A stretch of DNA of 64,000 bases. It comes from Burkholderia seminalis DSM 23518. GTDB lineage: Bacteria; Pseudomonadota; Gammaproteobacteria; Burkholderiales; Burkholderiaceae. A model generated the notes under the pieces. The model was not told the origin of the DNA. It was given only the letters and a program-made list of their open reading frames with translations, and ran no database searches. Where the stretch lies: contig NZ_CADFDK010000021.1 in assembly GCF_902832885.1 (NCBI RefSeq), forward strand, positions 22,363 to 86,362. The letters run 5' to 3'. Both the position numbers and the translations under genes were made by a program. This document shows positions 26,049 through 34,680 of the stretch, piece after piece; position 1 is the stretch's first letter; each line of letters opens with the position of its first letter.

Positions 26049-26887
26049 GCTTTCTGCTCCAATGAAGGAGCGGCAGAATCGTGACAGACGGCCTCGCGAT
26101 CCGCGCCTGCGCCCACCTTGACGGCCGCAGCGGGTCGCTCTGCTGCCGTGGAACGGATCACAATCTCCACCTGTTCCCAGAGCAAGGGCTTGCACTCGCG
26201 AGCAAGTTCGTTCGGAAAGCCGGTAATGCCAATGGCACCGGCCGATGTCCTGATGTCGAGTTGGCCACCCATGACCGGACTGCTGGAAATCTTCGTGAGC
26301 TCGCCGACGGCAACGATCTCGGGCGGCGCAGGGGCAGGCGCCACGGCCTCGCCTTTGTACCAGTGCATCATGGCGAGCAGGCCGATATCGATGGGGTCGC
26401 CCTTGTCGACGTGCGAGCGCAACATCGTCGACAGGTCATCCCGTTGCGCGCTCCACCAGCCGGCACGCCCCTGGGCTCTGCCCACCGCCATCTTTGCCTT
26501 CAACACACTGTTGAACCCGTCGAGTGCCGCGTCGTCGAACGCTGCCGCACTTGTCAGCGGATTCGCGTCGGTTACGGCTGACGAACCGAATTCGTTGCTG
26601 GAGAGGTCCAGCAGATCGGCAGCTTGCTTAAGAAACTCCAGGAAGCCAGATTGAAACGCGGGATCACCTCGAAATCGATCGGCACCGATATCCGCGAATC
26701 CGCGCACGTGCTCGGTAATGAGCGAAGCCGCGCCGAGCCAACCGGCAAGCGCCCGGCGCATTTCCGGTTGGTGGTAGTTGCCGTCTCCATCCTGCGAGAA
26801 CGACGCTTCGCGCTCCGCTTCGTCCGCACACCGTTGCATTGCGGCCTCGAACGCTGCGACGGTCACGCTCTTCGTTTCATCAGTCAT
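26045..26887 (-). CDS. Hypothetical protein, phage-like, in the cargo cassette
   Basis: 280 residues from MTDETKSVTVAAFEAAM. Contains RALAGWLGAASLITEHV and VDKGDPIDIGLLAMMHWYKG, patterns I associate with hypothetical proteins of Burkholderia phages and plasmids. No membrane segment. Starts within the last codons of traB (8-base overlap) and ends overlapped with the HNH gene. Confidence 0.65.
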   Translation of the reverse strand: MTDETKSVTVAAFEAAMQRCADEAEREASFSQDGDGNYHQPEMRRALAGWLGAASLITEHVRGFADIGADRFRGDPAFQSGFLEFLKQAADLLDLSSNEFGSSAVTDANPLTSAAAFDDAALDGFNSVLKAKMAVGRAQGRAGWWSAQRDDLSTMLRSHVDKGDPIDIGLLAMMHWYKGEAVAPAPAPPEIVAVGELTKISSSPVMGGQLDIRTSAGAIGITGFPNELARECKPLLWEQVEIVIRSTAAERPAAAVKVGAGADREAVCHDSAAPSLEQKA

Positions 26888-28202
26888 CGGTGTAGCCCCC
26901 ATCGTTAGCACGGCCATCGTTGGCCAGGCCATCGTTGATGTTGCTGATATCGGAGAGGGCGCCGTCGTATTCGGCTCCCTTTGTCACGGCGAACTCGACA
27001 ATGCGACCACCGTCCGTTTCGATCACGGGGAAAAGCTTCTCAGCCGTGCGGATGTAGTACTGCTTAAGAGCGTCGGCGCCCCCAGATACGCCACTGCCGA
27101 TAGCAGCACGGCCGACCTGGCTCGGATTGATAATGGAGGTCGACCCAAGGGCGGTATTGCTGAGGGTGTTGGCGGACTGATTGAACGCTTGCCCAATCCC
27201 GGACGAGATACCGGCGAACACCGACATGGCCAATGCCGATCCGGCCTTCGAGACGAGCCGACCTCGCACACCCTCCTTGCCGTCCTCGCCCATCACGTTG
27301 CCCTTGATCGGCATTTCCACGGTTCGGCCGTTCTTCAGGATGCAGTCGAGCGTTTCGCCGCGCATGTGAGTGCGCTCGCTGGACACATCGCCATATGCCT
27401 GCGTCAGAATCCGGCACTCAGTGATGTCGAGCTTGCGGCTGTTCGGCAGATTGGCTGGGTCCAATACCTGGAGGAACACCGGAAGCGGGTCGTGCTGCGC
27501 CTCACCTCCCGTTGGCGCGTCGACACCGTTCATCATGAATACGCGAACAAACGAGGAGCCCGGGATGAAGCTGACTTTCTTCTTGCCGTTGGCCTTCAGG
27601 CAGTCCTGCTGTGCGCGTGTCGCCTGATCCAACGGCAACGACGAGTAGCGGGGGTCGACGCAGTCGGCCCCGTTGCCGGTCGGTGTATTGAATTGAATGA
27701 TGTCGAGCTTCGGAGGGCCTCCAGCCATATCGACACCGAGCTTGCCGGGTTTGCCGAACGGCGGGTTCAGGATCGCCCCCGTCTTGGCCGGGGCTCCGTT
27801 GAGGGGAATCGGCTTGTCCAGCGCCGCGCGGTCCGCCGTTGTTCCTGACGCGGTAGCCGGCGTGCTTGCTGGCGTGCTCTTCATCGCGTCGATTCGCTTT
27901 CCGAGCTCTTCCTGCGCTTTCGACAAGGCTTTCATCTGCGACACGGCATCGTCGGCGCGCGAATCGATACTCGACATCCTGCGAGTAAGCTCAGCGAGTT
28001 GTGCCTCGGAGTGAGCCCGCCAGGCATTGCGATCGTTCTGATCGCCGAGACTCGTAAACGGAACCTTCGTGGTGAATTCACGATTGGCCGGCCCGCTCTG
28101 GGTAAAGTACATGCCAGCACCGAAGAGGCCGGCGAGCACGGCGAAAACAGCCACCGTCAGGATCCGCTGGCGGTGCTTGGTCGCCTGATTGACGTCACTC
28201 AT
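26880..28202 (-). CDS. traB: TraB, channel core protein (VirB10 type)
   Basis: 440 residues from MSDVNQATKHRQR. One N-terminal membrane helix (ILTVAVFAVLAGLFGAGMYF), a coiled coil around residues 70-110 with a proline-rich part, then the VirB10-like domain: FIPGSSFVRVFMMNGVDAPT, ILTQAYGDVSSERTHMRGET, GIGQAFNQSANTLSNTA and YYIRTAEKLFPVIET. TraB spans inner membrane to outer-membrane TraV/TraK. Overlaps the end of traK. Confidence 0.97.
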   Translation of the reverse strand: MSDVNQATKHRQRILTVAVFAVLAGLFGAGMYFTQSGPANREFTTKVPFTSLGDQNDRNAWRAHSEAQLAELTRRMSSIDSRADDAVSQMKALSKAQEELGKRIDAMKSTPASTPATASGTTADRAALDKPIPLNGAPAKTGAILNPPFGKPGKLGVDMAGGPPKLDIIQFNTPTGNGADCVDPRYSSLPLDQATRAQQDCLKANGKKKVSFIPGSSFVRVFMMNGVDAPTGGEAQHDPLPVFLQVLDPANLPNSRKLDITECRILTQAYGDVSSERTHMRGETLDCILKNGRTVEMPIKGNVMGEDGKEGVRGRLVSKAGSALAMSVFAGISSGIGQAFNQSANTLSNTALGSTSIINPSQVGRAAIGSGVSGGADALKQYYIRTAEKLFPVIETDGGRIVEFAVTKGAEYDGALSDISNINDGLANDGRANDGGYTDD

Positions 28203-28941
28203 GGTCGCCTCGCTCACGAACGACATAGACGATCGTGCTGGCTCCGGCCGGCAGGTTTGCGTTCTCGATCGCGATGGCGAGCACGCCCGGCGCATATAGT
28301 TCGCGCTCGTCGATGGCCATGTCACTGTGGGAGGTATTCGAGAGCGTGTAGGTCTCGCCAATGAAATCGCCGTCGCTGTACTGCCGGACCAGCGTCAACA
28401 CAGCCTCCTTCCAGAGCGGCACGACAGTGTCGACCGACGTGTACGACAGCTGCGGTGCCCCCCGACCACCGGCCATCGCCAGCATCATGAGTTTCACCCG
28501 TCGTTGAAAGGCCGATGCGTGGAGCGCTTGGGTCGAGCGCGCTGCAGGCGGTTCGATACGGATATCTTCGGCCGGTCGCGGACCAGGTACGAGCAACAAA
28601 CGGTAGGTGGTGCCCGCGTCATCGATCACGAACACCGTGATCGACTCGTTCAGCGCGGTGGGATTTGCGGGCATGAGCCAGAGCTTCCCACCGTCTTGCG
28701 TCCACGAGATCGAGTTAGGTACGGCAGGCACGATCTTCGAAAAGCCGCGCCCCCCGGACATTGACAGAACGTTGTATTCCGCCGCGGAGATCGAGACCTG
28801 CTGCGGCTGCCGATCCGCTCCCTTGACGACCTGGATCGCGTGCGCACCAGCGGTAGTCAGCAACATCACGGTGGCAAACACGAGACGCGGCCTGAAGGCC
28901 GCGCGCTTTTTCAGCGGCAGTCGATTGAAGGCAAATTTCAT
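28195..28941 (-). CDS. traK: TraK, channel secretin-like protein (VirB9 type)
   Basis: 248 residues with a signal peptide (to AHA). Mature start IQVVKGADRQPQQVSISAAE, then NSISWTQDGGKLWLMPANP and VFVIDDAGTTYRLLLVPGP, and a C-terminal domain ending LYAPGVLAIAIENANLPAGA. These are the TraK features. It bridges TraB and TraV. The start overlaps the traE stop. Confidence 0.95.
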   Translation of the reverse strand: MKFAFNRLPLKKRAAFRPRLVFATVMLLTTAGAHAIQVVKGADRQPQQVSISAAEYNVLSMSGGRGFSKIVPAVPNSISWTQDGGKLWLMPANPTALNESITVFVIDDAGTTYRLLLVPGPRPAEDIRIEPPAARSTQALHASAFQRRVKLMMLAMAGGRGAPQLSYTSVDTVVPLWKEAVLTLVRQYSDGDFIGETYTLSNTSHSDMAIDERELYAPGVLAIAIENANLPAGASTIVYVVRERGDHE

Positions 28942-29549
28942 GATGCGGGGGTCTCCGTTGTGACCAGCGGCTCGACGCCTTGTTTGCCGCGCGTGGCTTC
29001 TCGGATGTCGAGGAGGACCAAGCGGCCGAAGACGGTGATTCCGAAATAGACCTCATAGGTCTTTTGTTCCGAGCTCGTGCGTTTGCCGGAGATGTAGGTG
29101 GTCAAGGTGCCGGTGACCTTCACGGCCTTGTTGCGGAAGTCCACCTCACCAACCCCCATCGGCTCGAAGACGTTCGTCACGCCGTCGTGCTTGATCTGCA
29201 GCGCGTCGGCCTCCCATTCGGTCTTGAGCGCGGCGCGCCGATCGTCGTCGACCATGGACAGGAGAATCCGTACGTTGTTGTCGACGGTGGTCGGCGTGAC
29301 ATTTTTGGAAAGAGAAAGCACGTACGCGGCCTGATCGGCGAGGTACTGGTCGTTCGCGTAGCGGGCCCCGATGACGTAGGTGCCGCGAACGGCTGGCGGC
29401 ATGATGATGACGCGCTGCGTGACGACCAGCCATGCGCAGACGAGCGCGATGACTACGCTGGTGGTGCCGTTTCCGAGCAGTACTTTCTTCAGAAAGCGGT
29501 TCTCGGCCTGCAGCGCTTCGCGTGATTGGGCGGCTTTACCGGGGGTCAT
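28938..29549 (-). CDS. traE: TraE, inner-membrane protein (VirB5/8-like role)
   Basis: 203 residues. N-terminal coiled segment (ALQAENRFLKKVL), a membrane helix (VVIALVCAWLVVTQRVIIMP) and a periplasmic domain with AAYVLSLSKNVTPTTVDNNV and VKVTGTLTTYISGKRTSSEQ, the typical TraE core. Required for pilus assembly. Four bases separate it from traL. Confidence 0.95.
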   Translation of the reverse strand: MTPGKAAQSREALQAENRFLKKVLLGNGTTSVVIALVCAWLVVTQRVIIMPPAVRGTYVIGARYANDQYLADQAAYVLSLSKNVTPTTVDNNVRILLSMVDDDRRAALKTEWEADALQIKHDGVTNVFEPMGVGEVDFRNKAVKVTGTLTTYISGKRTSSEQKTYEVYFGITVFGRLVLLDIREATRGKQGVEPLVTTETPAS

Positions 29550-29553
29550 CGCG

Positions 29554-29841
29554 TCACCCGTTCAGTTCGCGAAGATCGGACGGCGGAAACTTCTTCGGCG
29601 CCGGCTGACCCAATACCCAGTACATGACGTGAGCCGACATACCGGGATGCTGGCCGGAGCTGAACTTCTGCCAAACCGCCGCGAGCGCAACGCCCACGAC
29701 AAGGCCAAGCAAGGTGTGGTTGAGCAACACACCGCCGATCGTGCCAGTAAGGCCGATCGCTGCTACATCCTTGCGAAAGAACAGAAACTTCTCCGGGTCG
29801 TCAAGGCGACTGGGCACGTAGTGACTGAGATCATCCGACAT
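29554..29841 (-). CDS. traL: TraL, small membrane protein of pilus assembly
   Basis: 95 residues. HYVPSRLDDPEKFLFFRKDV is the conserved TraL opening, followed by two hydrophobic stretches (VAAIGLTGTIGGVLLNHTLL and GLVVGVALAAVWQKF) and the C-terminal HVMYWVLGQPAPKKFPPSDL. Position directly after traA and before traE matches F. Confidence 0.95.
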   Translation of the reverse strand: MSDDLSHYVPSRLDDPEKFLFFRKDVAAIGLTGTIGGVLLNHTLLGLVVGVALAAVWQKFSSGQHPGMSAHVMYWVLGQPAPKKFPPSDLRELNG

Positions 29842-29853
29842 CGCCGCCCCCGC

Positions 29854-30252
29854 TCAAATCGTCGCGGTGTAGCTTGCGTCGATGATGCCGACGATCACGC
29901 CGACCGCGATGCCGATACCGGACGGAATGACAAACGCACCGTAGTCCTTCACGAACATCGCTCGAACGCTTCCCCACAACACGCCGGCAAGGGCACATGT
30001 CTTACCGGGGTTGCCTTTTGCCCAACCTTCTACAGTTGTCGACCCTTGCTGGAACTCTGCGCCGTCCGTTCCGAACGCGTAGCGTGCGACCATCATCAGC
30101 GTGACGGCGAGCATCACGGCAGCGATGAAGTTCAGCGTTTCACGCACTTCGGGGTTCTGCAGCAGCGCCTTCACGCGATCCTCGAATGCAACGAGGGCGC
30201 TCGCGGCTCGATATTCGAGCATCTCGAGCTGGTTGAATTGAGCGGTATTCAT
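29854..30252 (-). CDS. traA: TraA, pilin precursor
   Basis: 132 residues. A long leader with one membrane helix (ETLNFIAAVMLAVTLMMVAR) is followed by the pilin-like core: GADGAEF-type junction (GTDGAEFQQGSTTVEG), WAKGNPGKTCALAGVLWGS, and VIPSGIGIAVGVIVGII. The order of a polar loop between two hydrophobic helices is that of F pilin. The leader cut is not certain; AFG/TDG near residue 62 is plausible. Being first of the structural genes, it would set pilus subunit supply. Confidence 0.88.
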   Translation of the reverse strand: MNTAQFNQLEMLEYRAASALVAFEDRVKALLQNPEVRETLNFIAAVMLAVTLMMVARYAFGTDGAEFQQGSTTVEGWAKGNPGKTCALAGVLWGSVRAMFVKDYGAFVIPSGIGIAVGVIVGIIDASYTATI

Positions 30253-30296
30253 CTAGTCCTCATGTGGTGGGTAGCCAGCAGCGCGGGCCGGGTGTA

Positions 30297-30327
30297 GTGC
30301 TCGCGCCACTATGGGCAGCGCGAGCAC
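30297..30327. other. Perfect 10-bp hairpin in the pilin leader region
   Basis: GTGCTCGCGC (30297-30306) and its exact complement (30318-30327) are separated by 11 bases, 45 bases upstream of the traA start. In the transcript this stem would stand before the pilin ribosome site (ATGAGGACTAG). The rest of 30253-30431 is otherwise empty of genes and includes an A/T-rich part at 30345-30390 that could hold a promoter for traA. Confidence 0.6.
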
Positions 30328-30431
30328 GATTCAGGGAGAGAGTAGTTAAACGGACAATCAATCATTTATTACGGACTACGTACTACCTAACATCCTCCTT
30401 GGTCGAGTGGTGAATCGGTCAGCTGCGCGGA

Positions 30432-30821
30432 CTAACGGTCCGCTAAATTCTTCGGCACCGCGCCGACGGTGTCGCCAGCCGTGCAAAGCGTCCGATTCGC
30501 CACCTTCGCGACTCGGTGGACATGTCGGATTCGCGCGTGCCGGGATCGGTGGTGGGTGGCGATCGGCGTGGGAAGCGCTCGAATGGGTTGGTTTTCCGCC
30601 GCCGATGAAGGGAGCGATAGATTCTCTTGAACGACAGACGTCGGCGCCGCGCGGTGCTTGATCGTCGGTTCAGGGCACGTGTCGCCCAAACAGAACACGT
30701 AGCGGCCGGAGCCGGGTTCACCGATCTGCGTGACGTCGTAGTCCGGAAGACGGGAAGACGCAAAGCAGGCCTGCGCAAGCGTCCCGACAATAAGGCCAAG
30801 AAGAGGGACAAGGCGCATCAT
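30432..30821 (-). CDS. Hypothetical secreted protein upstream of traA
   Basis: 129 residues from ATG 30821 (MMRLVPLLGLIVGTLAQACFA, a signal peptide). The mature part has DYDVTQIGEPGSGRYVFCLG with DTCPEPT, a two-Cys motif, then a basic His/Arg-rich stretch. The ATG overlaps the stop of the lytic transglycosylase. Possibly an envelope protein; not identified. Confidence 0.65.
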   Translation of the reverse strand: MMRLVPLLGLIVGTLAQACFASSRLPDYDVTQIGEPGSGRYVFCLGDTCPEPTIKHRAAPTSVVQENLSLPSSAAENQPIRALPTPIATHHRSRHARIRHVHRVAKVANRTLCTAGDTVGAVPKNLADR

Positions 30822-31315
30822 CGCGTGCCCCCCGCGGAGACCTTGCCGAGCGTCGACTGGGCGCGGTAGCCGGCATAGGCATGCTGCACCAGCCGGACAT
30901 AGCGCGCCTGAGCGGCGGTGTTCGTGGAACCTGGCCCGGTGTTGTAGCAACCGACGGCGGCCCAAGTCGCGCCCTTGGCCTGAATGCAGTTGGCGAGCAC
31001 CCATGCGCTGAGCTTGAGGTTCACACATGGATTCAGGAGGTCGCGTTGGGTAACGCCGTAGCTCACGAGCTCGGGAAGATGAACATCGTTGATTTGCGCT
31101 GCCCCCCAAGCCCTGTGGCCGTCGGGCAAGCGCGGCCCAACCGCGCCGGGCATGCCACGAGATTCGACCCAGGTTATCGCCCGCAGGAGATCGGGATCCA
31201 GGTGATAGAGGGCTGCGGCCTCATTGAAGATATTGCCCTTGCAAACGTCGGCGGTCGCCGACGGCGCGGCGAGCAGGGCAATCGCGGCGGCAAGCGCCCC
31301 GCAGAAGGTGCGCAT
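30818..31315 (-). CDS. Lytic transglycosylase (SLT domain), VirB1/P19 type
   Basis: 165 residues from MRTFCGAL, chosen because it opens a clean signal peptide (to SATA). Catalytic Glu sits in LLRAITWVESRGMPG, followed by AWGAAQINDVHLPEL, LNPCVNLKLSAWVLANCI and AVGCYNTGPGS. These enzymes open peptidoglycan for the pilus channel. The frame stays open to GTG 31681, where AGAGAGA stands upstream, but that would add 122 residues with no secretion signal; the longer form remains possible. First gene of the operon. Confidence 0.9.
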   Translation of the reverse strand: MRTFCGALAAAIALLAAPSATADVCKGNIFNEAAALYHLDPDLLRAITWVESRGMPGAVGPRLPDGHRAWGAAQINDVHLPELVSYGVTQRDLLNPCVNLKLSAWVLANCIQAKGATWAAVGCYNTGPGSTNTAAQARYVRLVQHAYAGYRAQSTLGKVSAGGTR

Positions 31316-31726
31316 CGCACGCAGTGGGCGGCGACGCACGGAATAAAAAACGTAGCGAACCGGGTTGGCCCGAGACGCTACGAGACCGCCTGCAGTCGAG
31401 GCACTGAGAGAAGGAAGCGACAGGCGGGATACGAGCCAAGGCGACTCGTACCGAAAGAGCAACATTGAGCAAAAGGCATGCGCTTCTGAATAGAAGCGTG
31501 GCACCGGACCCGCAGGGCGAAATACGTGGCTGCGAATGAAGTCTGAGCATGCGCAGCGAAGGAAAGCCCTCTTCACCGGTGGCATTCCGGCGAGGGGTAA
31601 GAAGCGCATCGTCGTCCCACGAAAAAGGGACGCATCGAACGCGTCAAGCCCGAAGGATTGACGTACAATATCTGTAGCCACGAGTGGTCTCTCTCAGCTT
31701 TCCCAGCTATTTGCTTGTGGTCAGGG

Positions 31727-31754
31727 CATATAGGGTGTTGGCGCACCCTGTATG
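31727..31754. promoter_or_regulatory. Imperfect inverted repeat upstream of the transfer operon
   Basis: CATATAGGGTG (31727-31737) and CACCCTGTATG (31744-31754) form an inverted repeat with one mismatch and six bases between. It lies in the 31316-32037 space that separates the transfer operon from the 106-residue gene, and could be an operator for the operon promoter. I see no supported gene in this space. Confidence 0.4.
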
Positions 31755-32037
31755 TCCGTCTTAATTAACTACAACTGCACGACAGAGACATGAATGTTCG
31801 GATCATTTCCGAATTTGCGACGTAAGGAGATCCGCAACGCCGCACATCCTTTGTTGTCTACATCAAAACCCACGGCGGTCAATGACCAAGATCGCGTACT
31901 ACAAAACGGCTAGTCATACGCGGGCAGCGCTAAGAACTCACTACGCTTCCGAACGAGTGACCCAGTGGCCGTGTCTGGCTCGTGTTGGTAAGACCGACGC
32001 CGAATACCCTTATCCCGATCCGTCTCGTTCGTACCGC

Positions 32038-32358
32038 TCACCCCTTCGGATTCCACTGCAGGGTGATCACATTTACGTTCAGCTCGTGCTTCTCAAAGTA
32101 CTTCATCATGCTATCCAGGCTTGCCCACGTCCTCGGTTCATTGCGGAACGTGTACAACGTGTGCAGCCCCTCCTTCCACGACAGTTCGACGACGAAGAGA
32201 TAGCCTTTATCCGTGCGCAACACCGACGCGTGCTTGATAGCGTTGTTCTTCGCCGCATCCCGAAATTCGGCCTCAGTAATCTTGCTCAACCCACCCTCCA
32301 ATGTGCTCAACTGGAGGATAGTAAAGCGATAGCTACCGATTCGGATGGTTCGGGTCAA
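32038..32358 (-). CDS. Hypothetical protein
   Basis: 106 residues, MTRTIRIGSYRFTILQLS at the start and RTWASLDSMMKYFEKHELN near the end; the latter (a W-x-S-L-D-x-x-x-x-x-x-x-x-x pattern) is seen in small plasmid proteins of the partition-associated kind. It is divergent from the repressor-like gene at 32573 and shares its promoter region. No firm family. Confidence 0.6.
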   Translation of the reverse strand: MTRTIRIGSYRFTILQLSTLEGGLSKITEAEFRDAAKNNAIKHASVLRTDKGYLFVVELSWKEGLHTLYTFRNEPRTWASLDSMMKYFEKHELNVNVITLQWNPKG

Positions 32359-32379
32359 TTTCCACCAACATTCGCTTTA

Positions 32380-32429
32380 TTGCATTGCATTAGAACATGA
32401 CTTGCATTGCAAAACAACATATTTTGCAA
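32380..32429. promoter_or_regulatory. Operator-like repeats between divergent genes
   Basis: TTGCATTGCA occurs at 32380-32389 and again at 32402-32411, 22 bases apart (two helical turns). Overlapping the second copy is a perfect inverted repeat, TTGCAAAA (32407-32414) and TTTTGCAA (32422-32429), seven bases apart. They sit between the 106-residue gene and the repressor-like gene and are likely binding sites for that repressor. Confidence 0.6.
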
Positions 32430-32572
32430 GGCGCATTGGGAGGCCTTTGATCTTGTCCTCCTACCGAGACCCGCGCCGATCAGTCGACCAGCAAATGACG
32501 TTACGAACTGTAACAGGATGTTGAAAATTTTCAACTCCTTCGTTGAACAAAAAATAGGGTCGGGTATAGCGC

Positions 32573-33181
32573 GTGAAGAAAAAAGAAGAACTTACAAGCT
32601 TAGCGGCCACTTTTGTGGCAACCGTCAAGCACCTGCAGCAGGAGGCCGGGGTCAACGACTCGGAACTGTCGCGTGCGATCGAACTTGACCGGGGGACCCT
32701 AAGCCGCCTTTTATCTGGTGAAACTATCGATCCGCGACTGAGCACGATCTCGGCGATCGCCAGGTTTTTCGCCGTTCCGATGTCGTCCCTCTTCGGCGAG
32801 GAGAGCAGGGGGTTCGTGCCCGTCTATGAGCAGCGGAGTCTACGCGACGCTCGAAAAGCATCCGCAGCTCCCCGCCACGATCAGCTCTGGATCAAGGTAT
32901 CGAACGCAAATTCGAGCCGGTTTGCGATTGCACTCGCCCCCAAGAGCCGCACTGAACCGCTGCCGCCCAACGCCACCCTTGTCATAGGAGATTACGCTTC
33001 TCTTGATTCCGGCGACTTGGCACTTGTTGAAGTGGATGAACAAACTTATACCTTCGTCAAATTGACAGATGGCGAAAGGCTCATCGGATACGACATTGAA
33101 TCGACGTCTAAGCGCCGCCCGATATTGATAAATGAGCAAGCGATCATCGGAAAGGTTCTGGAGATTATAATGGGCCGCTAG
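32573..33181 (+). CDS. Phage-type repressor (helix-turn-helix plus S24/LexA-like domain)
   Basis: 202 residues. Helix-turn-helix at about residues 15-75 (VNDSELSRAIELDRGTLSRL then LSTISAIARFFAVP). The C-terminal half has PNATLVIGDYASLDSGDLAL and FVKLTDGERLIGYDIES, the strand pattern of S24 peptidase-like folds, but I cannot point to a clear Ser-Lys pair. Likely controls the divergent promoter region upstream. Ends overlapping, tail to tail, with the transporter gene. Confidence 0.8.
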   Translation: MKKKEELTSLAATFVATVKHLQQEAGVNDSELSRAIELDRGTLSRLLSGETIDPRLSTISAIARFFAVPMSSLFGEESRGFVPVYEQRSLRDARKASAAPRHDQLWIKVSNANSSRFAIALAPKSRTEPLPPNATLVIGDYASLDSGDLALVEVDEQTYTFVKLTDGERLIGYDIESTSKRRPILINEQAIIGKVLEIIMGR

Positions 33182-34080
33182 CCGCGAGCGAAATTGATTT
33201 TATAGTCATAGTAATCGACACCGTCACGCGACTTTATCCAGAGCACGATCCTTGAAAACAAGACAGAGAACGCCATTTCGTACAGCATCTTTATCGTAAT
33301 TTGAGCAAGCACTATCTTGAGTAGCACAATCAACGGCACTACACCGTAAAACAAGAGTGCTCCAAACAAAACGCTATCGACAACTGCTCCGACGGCGTTC
33401 GCAGCAAGGAACCGAAGGATCAAGGCGCGACCTTTTAGTGCGATCTTCAACCGAGATACAACCAGGGAATTAGACAATTCGCCCGCGAAGTATCCAACTG
33501 CCGACGCGCCAAGCGCTCGCATCATTTGATGGGACACCCCAAGAACGCTGCCGCCTAGCCATCCGGCCTTCTCAAGCGAGAGAATAATCAAAATGACCGG
33601 TATGTTCACTAAAAACGCACCCCAGATCACGTGCCTGCTTACGACGAAGCCATACGTTTCCGTGATGCAGGCCCCAAAACAATATGTCAACGGAAAAACG
33701 ACAAGCGCCGTAGGAAAAAGAACGCTGTACCCGTGGAGGAAAGGTAGGTTGATGGTGGTAATACTATCCCCGATTAAATTGGTGGTGACCAACATGACGC
33801 TGAAAAGCGCCGTAAGATAAATAATTCCGTATGGAAAGTGTGGCACTCGCTCGGTGATGTTCTGGATATTGACATCGCTAGCATTTACGGTAGCGAGCAA
33901 TGCGACATCATTGGCAGAGAATTTGCCGATCCAGTCTGCCTCTAGAAGTTTCCCAACGGGGAGTTTCATTGAAATGCCCGTATCATTCACTCGCACTCTT
34001 GCGACCGAAAATCGCTTTTCGCCATCCTTCGGGAGAATCGCCTCAACTTGGCATCTCGGGATACTATTTGCCATTACCAT
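33178..34080 (-). CDS. Queuosine precursor transporter (YhhQ/VUT family) with N-terminal extension
   Basis: 300 residues from ATG 34080 (AAAGG seven bases upstream). Residues about 1-85 form a soluble domain (CQVEAILPKDGEKRF, FSANDVALLATVNASDVNI) absent from E. coli YhhQ; the rest has six or more membrane helices with the family marker FGACITETYGFVVSRHVIW. The family imports preQ0 or preQ1. The gene is visibly richer in A/T than the surrounding backbone, a sign of transfer, and converges on the repressor gene with a 4-base overlap. Confidence 0.85.
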   Translation of the reverse strand: MVMANSIPRCQVEAILPKDGEKRFSVARVRVNDTGISMKLPVGKLLEADWIGKFSANDVALLATVNASDVNIQNITERVPHFPYGIIYLTALFSVMLVTTNLIGDSITTINLPFLHGYSVLFPTALVVFPLTYCFGACITETYGFVVSRHVIWGAFLVNIPVILIILSLEKAGWLGGSVLGVSHQMMRALGASAVGYFAGELSNSLVVSRLKIALKGRALILRFLAANAVGAVVDSVLFGALLFYGVVPLIVLLKIVLAQITIKMLYEMAFSVLFSRIVLWIKSRDGVDYYDYKINFARG

Positions 34081-34155
34081 AACTAAGCCTTTCCAAATCG
34101 ATCCGCCAAACAAACGAAAGAACCGCCGGCCGCGCTCGAAACACGAACGCTCGCG

Positions 34156-34680
34156 TCACTTTGGGAGGTTCTGGTACGCCATCTTCAAGATAATATCTCG
34201 ATATTTCGGATATTTTTCCAGCAACTCGGCCTGAGTAAGAATTCTATAGTCAGCATCATCAAAGCCCGGCACAACAGCGCAACTGACGAGAGTGTAATCA
34301 CCTGAATCAACCGACGCCCCGAAAATCCATCCTCCATGCATCACAGTCGAGAGTACCTCGCCATGTTCGACGTTAGGGCCGAGACGAACTGTCCCATATG
34401 CACCCTTCTCATCGATGAAGTGCATCGTCAGCGGATCGCCAGCGTGGTAGTACCAAATTTCATCGGATACCATTTGGTGAAAGTGTGACGGGCTGTCATG
34501 CGTCACCATGAAATATATTCCGCTGTAATTTTTCCTCTCAGTACCACTTGCCGTTTTTCGAAAAATATCCGAGCCAAAAACGTATCGAAAATACCCCCCT
34601 TCGGGGTGAGGTTCGAGACCCAGCTTCTCCTTCCAGAATTCGCTAGACTGCTGATTGCTGATGCTTTTCGTCTTCGACAT
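34156..34680 (-). CDS. Cupin-like DUF985 protein
   Basis: 174 residues from MSKTKS (AGGAAA upstream). Clear DUF985 sequence: EFWKEKLGLEPHPEGGYFRY, SGIYFMVTHDSPSHFHQM, DEIWYYHAGDPLTMHFIDEK and STVMHGGWIFGASVD. A sugar- or nucleotide-related cupin of unknown substrate. Shares the A/T-rich character of the transporter and lies just upstream of it, so both probably came together. Confidence 0.9.
   Translation of the reverse strand: MSKTKSISNQQSSEFWKEKLGLEPHPEGGYFRYVFGSDIFRKTASGTERKNYSGIYFMVTHDSPSHFHQMVSDEIWYYHAGDPLTMHFIDEKGAYGTVRLGPNVEHGEVLSTVMHGGWIFGASVDSGDYTLVSCAVVPGFDDADYRILTQAELLEKYPKYRDIILKMAYQNLPK

Noticed and set aside
31882-32400. 172-residue plus-strand frame
   Set aside because: Antisense to the 106-residue gene, ends inside the operator region, no domain.
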